64,000 nucleotides of DNA from Cotesia glomerata (Eukaryota; Arthropoda; Insecta; Hymenoptera; Braconidae), in contig NC_058165.1 in assembly GCF_020080835.1 (NCBI RefSeq), positions 18,845,026-18,909,025 of the forward strand, read 5' to 3'. Of the stretch, positions 38,287-50,420 are shown piece after piece; the first letter of the stretch is position 1, and each line of letters begins with the position of its first letter. The notes under the pieces were generated by a model. It ran no database searches. It was not told the DNA's origin and saw only the letters and a list, made by a program, of their open reading frames with translations. Both the position numbers and the translations under genes were made by a program.

Positions 38287-39394
38287 CACGGTGAGAAATT
38301 TCTGTAGAAATTTACTATGCATACATAATAAGACTGAACCTTAATGACTCAATTCAAAATATTACCATAAAAATTTAAGAATATCATATTGTACCACTCA
38401 ATATTTACTAGGAACCATAGTAAATTTCACCATGCAACTGTTACATAAACATATATAAAAAATTTTCGTAAACTGACAGAACAAAAACTGTTAGTGTGCT
38501 TAAAACTTTTCATTATAGTTCCATAGTAAAATTTCTGTTGCTCAGTCGACAATAAAAATTTATAAAAAAGTTTCACATTTAGTCACGTGTACTCGGTTTA
38601 AATTTAAAATTGTGACTATGAAATTTTCAAATGTCCCATAGTAAACGTATGCGCGTCAGTCGCGACGCGCGCTCTTTCATTTTTTCGTCCTGCTTTGTTT
38701 TGTCAACATAAGTCTACAGACGCTATCAGTAGTGGTTAACGGTGTTATGAAAATTGCAATAAACATTAAGTTTTAAATAAATATTAGTTTATAAATCCAT
38801 CAACACATGAATAGTTAATGAAAATTTGTAAGATTCATAAATAATAAAATATTTAATAATTTACCGTGAAAAATTAAAATGAAAACAAACATTTGATGGT
38901 TACCCTGCAACCGACACTTCTAATAATAATAAAAAATAATTTAAAAGTTATATATTGTGTTTATAATTATTCATAATAAAATTAACTGCCAAAATAAATC
39001 CTACGTTCATTGTTAAAAATGAAAAAAAAAAATAAAAAAAACTATATTTTAAAAAAATATTTTTAAAATTATTGCAAACAAAAAAAAATCTTGTTTGGTT
39101 TGATATTTTTTGATTGCTAAAAACAATTTTTACTCTAAAATTTTTTATTTTTTACAAACGTTTTCTTATTTTTTTTGCTATAGTACATTCGGAAATTTAA
39201 ATTATTGCATATTTCATTTTACTATGGTACATTTAAATTTCTACCATTTACTATGTCTGATTTCATTTGTTTCGGAAATTACTATGGGCCATTGTAAAAT
39301 TTTATTCTGAGTCAATAAGGTTCACTAGTAATATGCACCATTGTAATATCTAAAATCCATGCAGAATAAAAAATAATGGAAATTTCTCACCGTG
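38287..39394. mobile_element. TA-target TIR element (Tc1/mariner-type MITE)
   Basis: A 1108-bp element with perfect 16-bp inverted ends CACGGTGAGAAATTTC (38287-38302) and GAAATTTCTCACCGTG (39379-39394), flanked by TA on both sides. The duplicated host segment gives an empty site at 37211-37230, where the flanks are joined across a single TA. This proves insertion and the TA duplication. The interior is AT-rich with a short CpG-containing stretch (38640-38720) and no transposase; the 66-codon frame at 39110-39310 has no signature. Confidence 0.88.
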
Positions 39395-40085
39395 TAGTAT
39401 AAATTTCAGTCACCTAATTATATATAATTGATAAAATTCCAGAGTCAAATCTCCCACTAGTCACTATGGAATGATAATGCCCCAATTGTCAAAATTTCCC
39501 TTAAAATTGTTATAATTTAAAAATTTAATCATTTTTAAATTAATAAATTTTTGATAGACAAAAAATAATTCATTTGGAAATAAAAAAACTAAATATAAAC
39601 CACACCAGTATTTTATTTGTCTAATTACTGTTTATTTGAGTCTATGTTCTCTTAATTAGTAATGAAATAATAATTAGTCGAGAATCCAAGGACTCAATTA
39701 GGGCAAATTAACTTGATAGCGAGCGTATCTGGGTAGCATCGATGATATATATTATACAATTATAAGACATTGACGTAGACTATTTTACTTTTGTTAATCA
39801 ATACAACACAATAAGAGTAATTAGTTGTACAAGTGGCCTTAATCGAAGGAAGACGTCATTATAACCTCATCTACTTTATCCATTTATATAACTCATTATC
39901 ATCATTATCATTAATGTTATTATTTCTTTCAAACTCGCTGGTGGAACTTTAGACTTTACAATTGAAAAAATAATTATTACCAAATGCAAAATTAAATTGA
40001 TACATCCTCATTTTGCTGGCATGAATTTTTTTTTAAAACAGTATAATAATAAATTTTAATTTTAAAATTGTATCAAGAAAAATTG
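39395..40085. other. rest of the duplicated segment, then unique AT-rich DNA
   Basis: 39395-39480 completes the duplicate with a TCCCACTAGTCAC variant near 39451. 39500-40085 holds nothing recognised. Confidence 0.45.
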
Positions 40086-42954
40086 TTGAACCAAGTACCA
40101 AATATTTAGTAATAAATACTAAATCATTGATTAAAGCCCATTGCCACCAAATAAATATTTAGTATTAAACAAATGATTTATTGCTTCGCAATAAATCGTT
40201 TATTTGTTAAACAAATTCATTTTTTAACTAATTTTACCGTATAACCTAACTTTTAACTCAAAATAAATCAAAATAATTAAAATAAATAATTTTAAGTAAA
40301 AATATAAGATATAAAGAAAATAATCTCATTCAATTATCATTTTTTATTTGAGACATTTACAAAATTTTTAATTAAACAACTTTTTAACATATCAATAATA
40401 GACTAATTGAACAAATTTAAACTAAACTCCACTGAGAAATTACATATAAGCCTTTTGGGAGGATGTGTGTTTGCAAAGGGAAGATAAATCTCCAAAAATC
40501 GAGCTCAATAAAATAATCCAAGTCAGTTAATAGGTTATGTATAACATTGGAATTAAAGCATCGCCATCTAGCGGCAATACTTACCAAACAAATATTTAGT
40601 AACTACTACTAAATATTATTTGGTGGAAACAAATATTTATTTTGATATAATAAGGCTTTGTTTATGTTAATATAATTTATTTAGAATAAAAAAATAATTT
40701 ATTCAACTATAACAAATAATATTGATGGGTAAAAAATATATTTTTCTCCCAAATAAATGACTAAAAATTTTATTACTAAATCAGTTTATTACTCCGTACT
40801 AAATCCTTCTATGAGTGCAGAAATTTTAAAATAATTGGTTCAAATTTTTAATATTATAGCGAAAATATTGGGCTTATAAATTTTTTAAACAAACATTGTT
40901 CAATACTTAATTTTATAAAAAAAATGTTATGATTTTTTAAAAAAACTAAAATTTTCAGTGTAATTCCAAAATTAAGATTCTTAATGAAAGGTTAAATTTT
41001 TTTGTAATAATTATAAGTGTTACTTTTAAAATTATGATGAAATTATTGATCCTAAGGAAATAACATAGACATTTTTTTTATTAAATTAAATTTTCAACTT
41101 TTGTTTTAAAAAATTTTCTATAGAATCAATATTTTAGTCATAATATCAAAAATTCGTTATTTTGATATAATAAGGCTTTGTTTATATTGATATAAGTTAT
41201 TCAGAATAAAAAAATTATTTATTAAACTGTAACAAATAATATTGATAGGTAAAAAATATTTTTTTCTGCCAAATGAATGACTAAAAATTTTGTAACTAAA
41301 TCAGATTAGTACTTCGTACTAAATTCTATTATCAGTGTATTTATTGAAAATTTCTCTGAGTGTCCTGGAAATAATTGTTTAAATGGCAATTTTTTATAGA
41401 AAAAATTCACCAGATTTAACTTAATATCCATATATAAAAATTTAACAAATATTAGTTCGTAAAAATTCCGCTAGGTGGCGCATGGTCGCTGAATTTTCTC
41501 ACTATAAGAGAGTTACTTTTTTTAAATTAAGTTTTAAAATAAATAAATTATTTTAGAAACTTTTTCTGATGTTTATTATCAGTTTTCATATATTTTTGTG
41601 ATATATATGTAAATATTTAAATTTAAAAAAAATAAACAAATAAATTAAAATTTTTTTTTGTCCTAAATAAATGACTAAAAATTTTGTTACTAAATCAATT
41701 TATTACTCCGTACTAAATCCTTCTATCAATATATTAATTATAAATTTTTCTGTCTTTTGAAGAAAATGATTTGAATTACAAATCTATATTATTAAGAGCG
41801 AAATTTAATAGCCAGTGTATTTATATGATAAAATGGATTTTCATCATTAAATTTGGTATCGTTGAAAAGGTCTTAACTTCAAGTTGTGCCTTTTCAATGT
41901 TTCATATGCTTTTCTAAAATAGTTTATTTATTATGATGAGTTTCCGAGGTAGTTATAAATAGATTAGAATTTAGCGATAAACAAAATTTGTTTATTTATT
42001 TATTTTGTTTTGTACACGTCAATGTGGTTATAAGTCAAAAATAAATTAATATAATTAAGAGACTAAGAAAAATTTAGTTTTGGGTATATCTTTATCGTAA
42101 ATTCGGTTTGATATTTTTTACCGATAGTTATTTATCATTTAAATAATTGAGAGAGAAAGGAAAATTTTGTGACGAGCATATTATTATTTTTAAAGGAATT
42201 TTTATAGTTTAATTTGGTATCATCAGAAAGAAAGAGATAACAATTAGTGCCTAGGTTTTATATATTTTTCACGTCAATTTTTTATTTAAAGTTTTTCGAG
42301 GAGTTTTTAATAGTTTTTTGGTTGTATAAATTTGTTCGGTCACATTTGTCCATTAAATTATTTGTAATTGATCCTGTAATAGCACTATTATTTTTAAAAT
42401 TTATTTAAAAAGTTCCCAACCTATTAGTGTGATTATAAAAAAATCATTAAAGTTTTCTTATTCATAATTCGCAAATCGTTGCAGTCGCGTAGCGACTGCT
42501 GGTTGCTAGTTTTGATATTAATTTTTTAATAAATGATAAATTAACTTATAAAAATCTTGTGTATCTTATTTTCAATTTTGACTCCATTAAAAAGTCACAA
42601 AATATCAATTAGTAAAAAAAATTAATTTTTTAATTAATTATTTTATAACTTTATTTATTATTTTTATTTTTGAACTTCTATAAATAAAAATTACATTAAA
42701 AAAAAAGTCTTTTTTTCTTTTTTCTTTAAATTATTTTTTAAATAAAATAAAATCAAAATTTTTTCACTATTAATAAATTTGAAAAAAAAATTTTTTTATT
42801 AAAAAAAACTATTTTTAAGTTTTATCATGATTTTATTAGAAAAAATCTTTATCTAAAAAAATTTTTTTTTTGTTAAAAAAAAATTATTTTAAAATAATTT
42901 TCTTGATAATTTTTTTTTTTAATTATTTTTTTGCAAAAAAAATTAATTATGACT

Positions 42955-43690
42955 TCAAATTTATTAATTTTTTTAAGGAACAAAATTTTGAAGTCAAAAT
43001 TAATTTTTTTTTGTGAAAAAAAAATTATTTTCATAAATTTTTTTTATTAAAAAAAACTATTTTTATGTTTTATCATGATTTATTCAAAAAAAATTTTTGC
43101 TTCAAAAATTTTTTTTAATAATTTTCTTGATAAATTTTTTTAATAAAAAAATTTTTTTTCACAAAAAAAAATTAATTTTGACTTCAAGTTTATCAATTTT
43201 TTTAAGGAACAAAATTTTGAAGTCAAAATTAATTTTTTTTTTGTAAAAAAAAATTTTTCTTAATAATTTTTTTTATTAAAAAAAACTATTTTTATGTTTT
43301 ATCATGATTTATTTCAAAAAAATTTTTGCTTCAAAAATTTTTTTTAATAATTTTCTTGATAAATTTTTTTAATAAAAAAATTTTTTTTCACAAAAAAAAA
43401 TTAATTTTGACTTCAAATTTATTAATTTTTTTAAGGAACAAAATTTTGAAGTCAAAATTAATTTTTTTTTTGTAAAAAAAAATGTTTCTTAATAATTTTT
43501 TTTATTAAAAAAAACTATTTTTATGTTTTATCATGATTTATTAGAAAAAAATTTTTGCTTCAAAAATTTTTTTTAATAATTTTCTTGATAAATTTTTTTA
43601 ATAAAAAAATTTTTTTTTAATAAAAAAATTTTTTTTCACAAAAAAAAATTAATTTTGACTTCAAATTTATTGATTTTTTTAAGGAACAAA
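42955..43690. repeat. foldback minisatellite, three units of about 240 bp
   Basis: Each unit reads AAGGAACAAAATTTTGAAGT, CAAAATTAATTTTTTTTT, GTTTTATCATGATTTATT and then the same phrases inverted. Units start near 42975, 43205 and 43435. Copy 1 has about one unit at the same place, so the number varies between elements. Confidence 0.75.
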
Positions 43691-44034
43691 ATTTTGTTAT
43701 TTATGATTTAAATAATTGAGCGAGAAAGGAAAATTTTGTGACGAGCATATTATTATTTTTAAAGGAATTTATATAGTTTAATTTGGTATCATCAGAAAGA
43801 AAGAGATAACAATTAGTGCCTAGGTTTTATATATTTTTCACGTCAATTTTTTATTTAAAGTTTTTCGAGGAGTTTTTAATAGTTTTTTGGTTCTATAAAT
43901 TTGTTCGGTCACATTTGTCGATTAAATTATTTGTAATTGATCCTGTGATAGCACTATTATTTTTAAAATTTATTTAAAAATTCCCCAAACTATTATTGTG
44001 ATCAATCATTAAAGTTTTCCCATTCACAGATTGT

Positions 44035-44065
44035 AAATCGGCAGTCGCGTAGCGACTGCCGATTT
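44035..44065 (+). other. terminal hairpin, 14-bp perfect stem
   Basis: Arms AAATCGGCAGTCGC and GCGACTGCCGATTT around GTA. The positions flanking the GCAGTCGC core differ from copy 1 on both sides in a compensating way (CG with CG instead of CT with AG). Confidence 0.8.
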
Positions 44066-45117
44066 ATTTTTCTTTCTAATAATATTAATACCCGATGCAA
44101 TAACAGCAATAAGGAAATCAAAATTTTGTCTTATTAAATTTAAAATGGAAGGGCGACTCTTCGATCAGTGCTTAGCCATGTTAAGTTTCCAACTTACAAT
44201 CATGAGGGGAGGCTCGATAATAACAAGCGTAAGAAATGAGATAGATTTAAAATTCGGAAGGGTTTCAGTTCGGGCAATGCTCTGCTCGGTGACTATGACG
44301 TTCTCCCTATTTATATTCCAACTAACCCTCCTCATCAACAGCGTTCATCTTTCCTATTAAAGTAGTAATTTAGCAGGAAATTAAGCTACGCACTTGGTGT
44401 ACTCTCTACTGCTCGTGGTTCTTGTATATACATCATCCGAAGCATATTTTCTTCAAGTCCCCCTCTTCCTCGAAGCAGACGCGGTTATTTTCTTGCTGGT
44501 AAGTAAGACACTTTCAAACGCTCGACTTGTCATTGTCATTTGCCTCCTTGTTGCCTATTATAAGCTCTTTTTTGCGCGATAAATTAACACCTTGCTTATT
44601 AGTTAAAGTTTTTTTCAGCCCAGATTGAATTATTGCTCTCGCGGTCTCACCAAAAGTTGAATTATCGCCCGAACTTTTTAATTTATATTTCGGGAAACAA
44701 TTTATGAAGATCTTAACTGGTGTTTATAAATTTATAAATTTATATAAATTTAATAAATTAACTTTGCGATGAATAATGACAAATGTTCTCAGAGACATTT
44801 GATTTAGAGGGTCCGGGCATTCAGACAAGAACAAAGGACCCGTGATGATGTGTTTCAGTTTGGCGGGGGGTGATCATACTGCGACTACAGGCCAGAGGGT
44901 TGCTAGAGCTCAGGCGGATGCACAGAGTCGGTTGATCCGCGTATGTATGAAGGGCTGTCAAAAACCTAATGAGAGGTGTGACTGAACACGTTTTTGCTCG
45001 GCAGCACTCCGCTTCTGATTATTCTACTTTTAAATTGGACTCAAAAATTTACAAAATTTAATAACAGGCAGGAATGTAATTATAGAGTTTGATTTTGAAT
45101 TTTTTTTTTATCAATAC
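44066..45117. other. apparently unique region, no gene supported
   Basis: Balanced composition at 44100-44660 and 44780-45010. Two plus-strand frames (44145-44360 and 44394-44582) are hydrophobic toward their ends but show no family motif and no splice context. It may be intron or decayed coding DNA. Confidence 0.35.
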
Positions 45118-45783
45118 ACAGAAAAAAAGTTTCACTTGAGCCAAGAAAATATTTTCTTGAGCGAAAATTTTTTTTTGACAAGAAATTTCACTTATTCCCA
45201 CAAAATTCTCTTGCTTTTAGGAATAGGTATCTTGATCCGCAAAAATTTATTTAAGTCAAGAAAATCTTGTATTGAGAAAATTCAGCCTCGAGCTCCTAAA
45301 AATTTAGTTCTTGATAGAAGTTAATTTTCTTGTCTTGAGAAAATTTCTCTCTTGCTCCAAAAAATTAAATATAAAGATAGAAGTTAATTTTCATTAATAT
45401 TTTTATTGATTAACATGTCAATTGGGGAAGATCAAATAATATTTCATCATTTTTTTTCATCCAATATGTATAATTGCACGGTAAAATAATATGAAATGGG
45501 TATCAAATATTCTCGAGAAAAATTTTCTCAAGGTGAGAAAATTTTTTTCTCAACTGAAGTAGGTGGCGCTGCTTCCCTAAAGTATCTAAAAATCTTGATC
45601 AAATATAAAAATTTATTGTATCAAGTATTTATGATAGAATTAAGAAAAAATTACTCACCAAGAATAGAATTTAAAGAAAAATTTTAACTTCGGCCAACAC
45701 AACTTCGGTCTTCCTTCAGGCACTCGACAAATTTTCTTGAGCGAGAATTTTGTTCTTCAGTTAAGAAATTTTTCTTTCAGTGC
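45118..45783. mobile_element. TIR element with CTTGAG-type internal repeats
   Basis: Inverted imperfect ends CACAGAAAAAAAGTTTC and GAAATTTTTCTTTCAGTG. Inside, TTTTCTTGAG and its complement CTCAAGAAAA recur many times. GTAGGTGGCGCTGC near 45562 carries another AGGTGGCGC. The target duplication is unclear. The short frames are artefacts of the repeats. Confidence 0.6.
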
Positions 45784-46800
45784 AAATAACTAAAATTTTG
45801 CTTTATTAAATAATGACTTTTGTTAAATTGCGCTGTACTTTCTTAAATATTGACGTTTTTGAAGTTATAAGCTCATCCCGATGTTACACTCATCAAGAGC
45901 TTTCATTTGAGTACCCACAAGCAATTTTGATATATTTTTCATATATACATATATATAAAATATATAAATATATGAAAAATTGATGTGGGTACTCAAATGA
46001 AAGGTCTCGATGAGTGTAATGTCGAGGTGAGCTTATATCTTTAAAAATGTCAATTTATATCTGAAAAAATGTTAAAATTTGAAATTTTAATAAATTTTAA
46101 TAAATTCAAAAATTTTAATAAATTTTTTTTGTGATTATTCTCAAGAAAAATGATTTAAATATTAAATTTTAATTAGTATTTTTTAATATTAATACTCAAA
46201 GATAAACGATAAAATGCATTTTGATATATTTTTCCATATATATAGATATACATATATATAATACATATATTTTGAAGATATAAGCTCATCCTGATGTTAC
46301 ACTCATCAAGAGCTTTCATTTGAGTACCCACATGCATTTTTGATATATTTTTCATATATACATATACTTAATATATATAAATATATGAAAAATTGATATG
46401 GGTACTCGAATGAAAGCTCTTAATGAGTGTAATGTCGGGATGAGCTTATATCTTTAAAAATGTCAATATTTTACAAGATACAAGGTCATTTTTTAATATA
46501 AATATCTAAAGATACATGTATACATATATATAATATATATTTCAAAAATATAAGCTTATCCCGATGTTACACTCATCAAGAGCTTTCATTTGAGTACTCA
46601 CATGCAATTTTGATATAATTTTCATATTTATATATATATAATATACATAAATATATAAAATATATAAAAAATTGATGTGGGTACTCAAATGAAAGGTCTC
46701 GACGAGTCTAACATCAGGACGAGCTTATATCATTAAAAATGTCAATAGTTTACAAGATACAAGGTCATTTCTTAATTATGTATCTAGAGATAGAGTATTT
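45784..46800. repeat. family C cluster, three palindromes
   Basis: Palindromes at about 45855-46050, 46265-46470 and 46535-46745. The outer edge is TTTATTAAATAATGAC, then TTAAATTGCGCTGTACTTTC. It closes with TTAATTATGTATCTAGAGAT, the other family edge. Confidence 0.8.
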
Positions 46801-47884
46801 TCAAATGCAACCTTACTTATCATAATAAATTAAAATTTTTCTTATAATCAGACATGATTAAATTTAAATTTGAAATTGATAGTTTGGCTTAATTATAAGA
46901 AATAGAAAAAAATTGACAGAAATTTTTTTTGAAATTTCACCCAGAATTTTGAAAATTGTAATTAAAAGTTACAATTGTGAGTAAATAAATCTTCTCATTA
47001 ATTAATCAAAAAGTTTTTAAAAAATATATGAAATAATTATAAAAAAGGACTGATGTCGTGACATTAAATAGAAATGAGAGTCACTGAGGTACCCTATTTT
47101 CGCGATAGCACCCCTCTATAATTCCGCCGCCCATACAATTATATATCCCTTGCATTAAAAATACCCCGGTTAATTTTTCGGCATAAAACATCTACATATA
47201 ATACACACATACTATTTTATTCGGATTCATTAAATTTTTGTCATAGCCATTAAAAAAAATAAATTAATATTAAAAGTTTAATTAAAAAATGTTTTTTTAC
47301 CGAAAAAATATCAATTAAAATTGAGTAAATAATTCACGATTTTATTGGCGGTCTAATCGATTAAAAATTTCGCAAAAATAAATTTCGGTGAATAATAAAA
47401 GATATTAATTAAAAATGTAATATAAAAATTACGAATCTGACCGAGGGGGAGAGGGCGAACGGAAGGGTGAGTGTCCCCTAAGTTGTGCGTGCCCAAGTGC
47501 TCCGTACGCATAATACAAACAGTGTTCTATATGTGCTAGCATTATACGGCGAAGGTGGGGGGGGGGGGCGTGAGAGGCGGCTTAGGGAACGGGGGCGCTA
47601 TAATTAGGGGCTCGAAGGGCGGCCATGGGGAGGAAGTAGAAGAGGCTGACAGATGTGGGAGCATTGTTTTATGGGGAACCCACACTCCTTCGCCGTCACC
47701 CTCTTTATTATATTCGCGCTCTTCGTCTTACTCGTGTTATTGGGTCGCGGTTATTCCCTCGGCTGTTGTTCTGTCTTTGTACACTCGGTGATCGCTGTAT
47801 ACCCTGTGGCGCGCTGTGATTTTAAATGGGAACCCCGCGAGTTTATGAACCCACCAATGACCCGAACAATTCTATTTTTGAGGT
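46801..47884. other. AT-rich then GC-rich unique region, no gene supported
   Basis: 46801-47430 is AT-rich. 47440-47880 is GC-rich with a G-run near 47554-47568 and CpGs. Two overlapping plus-strand frames of about 78 codons occur in different frames without domain content. It could be a 5' UTR or promoter region. Confidence 0.38.
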
Positions 47885-47933
47885 AATCATTTACAATCGG
47901 CAGTCGCTACGCGACTGCCGATTGTAAATGATT
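47885..47933 (-). other. long perfect palindrome at the end of composite copy 4
   Basis: Arms 47885-47907 and 47911-47933, 23 bp each without mismatch, around TAC. The inner part is the shared GCAGTCGC/GCGACTGC hairpin. The outer part (ATCATTTACAATCG) is also found beside the right arm (GATTGTAAATAGG), so the stem was extended by copying the adjacent internal sequence. Confidence 0.85.
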
Positions 47934-50331
47934 GTAAATAGGAAATCTTTAATGATTGATCACAATAATAGTTTGGAGAATTTTTAAACAACTTTTAAAA
48001 ATAATAGCGCTCACAGGATCAATTACAAATAATTTAATGGACAAATGTGACCGAACAAATTTATAGAACCAAAAAACTATTAAAAACTCCTTGAAAAACT
48101 TTAAATAAAACATTGACGTGAAAAATATATAAAACCTAGGCACTAATTGTTATCTCTTTCTTCCTGATGATACCAAATTAAACTATAAAAATTCCTTTAA
48201 AAATAAGAATATGCTCGTCACAAAATTTTCCTTTTTCTCTCAATTATTTAAATGATAAATAACAAAATTTTGTTCCTTAAAAAAATTAATAAATTTGAAG
48301 TCAAAATTAATTTATTTTTGTGAAAAAAAATTTTTTTATTAAAAAAATTTATCAAGAAAAATATGAAAAAAAAATTTTTTTCTAATAAATCATGATAAAA
48401 CATAAAAATAGTTTTTTTTAATAAAAAAAATTATTAAAAAAATTTTTTTTTTACAAAAAAAAATTAATTTTGACTTCAAAATTTTGTTCCTTAAAAAAAT
48501 TGATAAATTTGAAGTCAATATTAATTTTTTTTGTAAAAAAAAAATTATCAAGAAAATTATTTTAAAATAATTTTTTTTTAACAAAAAAAAAATTATTTTA
48601 GATAAAGATTTTTTCTAATAAAATCATGATAAAACATAAAAATAGTTTTTTTTAATAAAAAAAATTCATGAAAATAATTTTTTTTTTACAAAAAAAAAAT
48701 TAATTTTGACTTCAAAATTTTGTTCCTTAAAAAAATTAATAAATTTGAAGTCAAAATTAATTTTTTTTGTAGAAAAATAATTAAAAAAAAAAATTATCAA
48801 GAAAATTATTTTAAAATAATTTTTTTTTAACAAAAAAAAAAATTATTTTAGATAAAGATTTTTTCTAATAAAATCATGATAAAACTTAAAAAAAGTTTTT
48901 TTTAATAAAAAAATTTTTTTTTCAAATTTATTAATAGTAAAAAAATTATGACTTTATTTTATTTAAAAAATATTTTAAAGAAAAAAGAAAAAAAGACTTT
49001 TTTTTAATGTAATTTTTATTTATAGAAGTTCAAAAATAAAAATAATAAATAAAGTTCTAAAATAATTAATTAAAAAATCAATTTTTTTTACTAATTAATA
49101 TATTGTGACTTTTTGATGGAGTCAAAATTGAAAATAAGATACACAAGATTTTTATTAGTTAATTTGTCATTTATTAAAAAATTAATATCAAAACTAGCAA
49201 CCAGCAGTCGCTACGCGACTGCAGCGATTTGCGAATTATGAATAAGAAAACTTTAATGATTTTTTTAATCACACCAATAGTTTGGGGAATTTTTAAATAA
49301 ATTTTAAAAATAATAGCGCTATTACAGGATCAATTACAAATAATTTAATGGACAAATGTGACCGAACAAATTTATAGAACCAAAAAACTATTAAAAACTC
49401 CTCGAAAAACTTTAAATAAAAAATTGACGTGAAAAATATATAAAACTTAGACACTAATTGTTATCTCTTTCTTTCTGATGATACCAAATTAAACTATAAA
49501 AATTCCTTTAAAAATAATAATATGCTCGTCACAAAATTTTCCTTTCTCTCTCAATTATTTAAATGATAAATAACTATCGGTAAAAAATATCAAACCGAAT
49601 TTACGATAAAGATATACCCAAAACTAAATTTTTCTTAGTCTCTTAATTATATTAATTTATTTTTGACACATAACCACATTGGAGTGTACAAAACAAAATA
49701 AATAAATAAACAAATTTTGTTTATTGCTAAATTCTAATCTATTTATAACTACTTCGAAAACTTATCATAATAAATAAACTATTTTAGAAAGGAAATGAAA
49801 CATTGAAAAGGCACAACTTCAGGTTAAGACCTTTTCAACGATACCAAATTTAATCATAAAAACCCATTTTATCATATAAATACACTGGCCACTAAATTTT
49901 GCTTATTCTCTCAATAACTCTTTATTAAATAATCACTTTTATTAAATTGCACTGTACTATCTTAAGTATTGATGTTTTAAAGGATATAAGCTCATTCTGA
50001 TGTTACACTCATCAAAAGCTTTTATTTGAGTACCCACTTGCATTTTTGATATATTTTTTATATATACATATATATAATATATATAAATATATGAAAAATT
50101 AATGTGGGTACTCAAATGAAAGCTCTTGATGAGTGTGACATCGGGATGAGCTTATATCTTAAAAAATGTCAAAAGCTTACAAAATACAAGGTCATTTCTT
50201 GATAAAAATAAAATTGTAATTAATTAATGTTTTGCTTTATTAAATAATGAAGTTTTTAGGATGTAAGTTCAATCCGATGTTACACTCATCAAGAGCTCTC
50301 ATTTGCATTTTTGATACATTTTCATATATAC

Positions 50332-50420
<89 letters not shown>

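Larger units (their letters stand above)
40086..44065 (+). mobile_element. composite Helitron-like element, copy 3 (two tails)
   Basis: Same order as copy 1. The GCAATAAATC hairpin is near 40190, CGCCATCTAGCGG at 40561, and core AGGTGGCGC at 41473, within CCGCTAGGTGGCGC (13 of 14 CTCF consensus positions). Tail 1 ends at hairpin 42481-42499 and CTAG 42506-42509. Part C is expanded by a three-unit foldback array, and tail 2 ends at hairpin 44035-44065. The second hairpin is not followed by CTAG. Copies 1 and 3 share the sequence just after tail 1 (TTTTGATATTAATTTTTTAA), so parts B and C were already joined before the copies separated. Confidence 0.62.

Noticed and set aside
44145..44582. Chemoreceptor-like fragment, from hydrophobic C-terminal stretches
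   Set aside because: The characteristic C-terminal family motifs are not present and the frames are short and unspliced.
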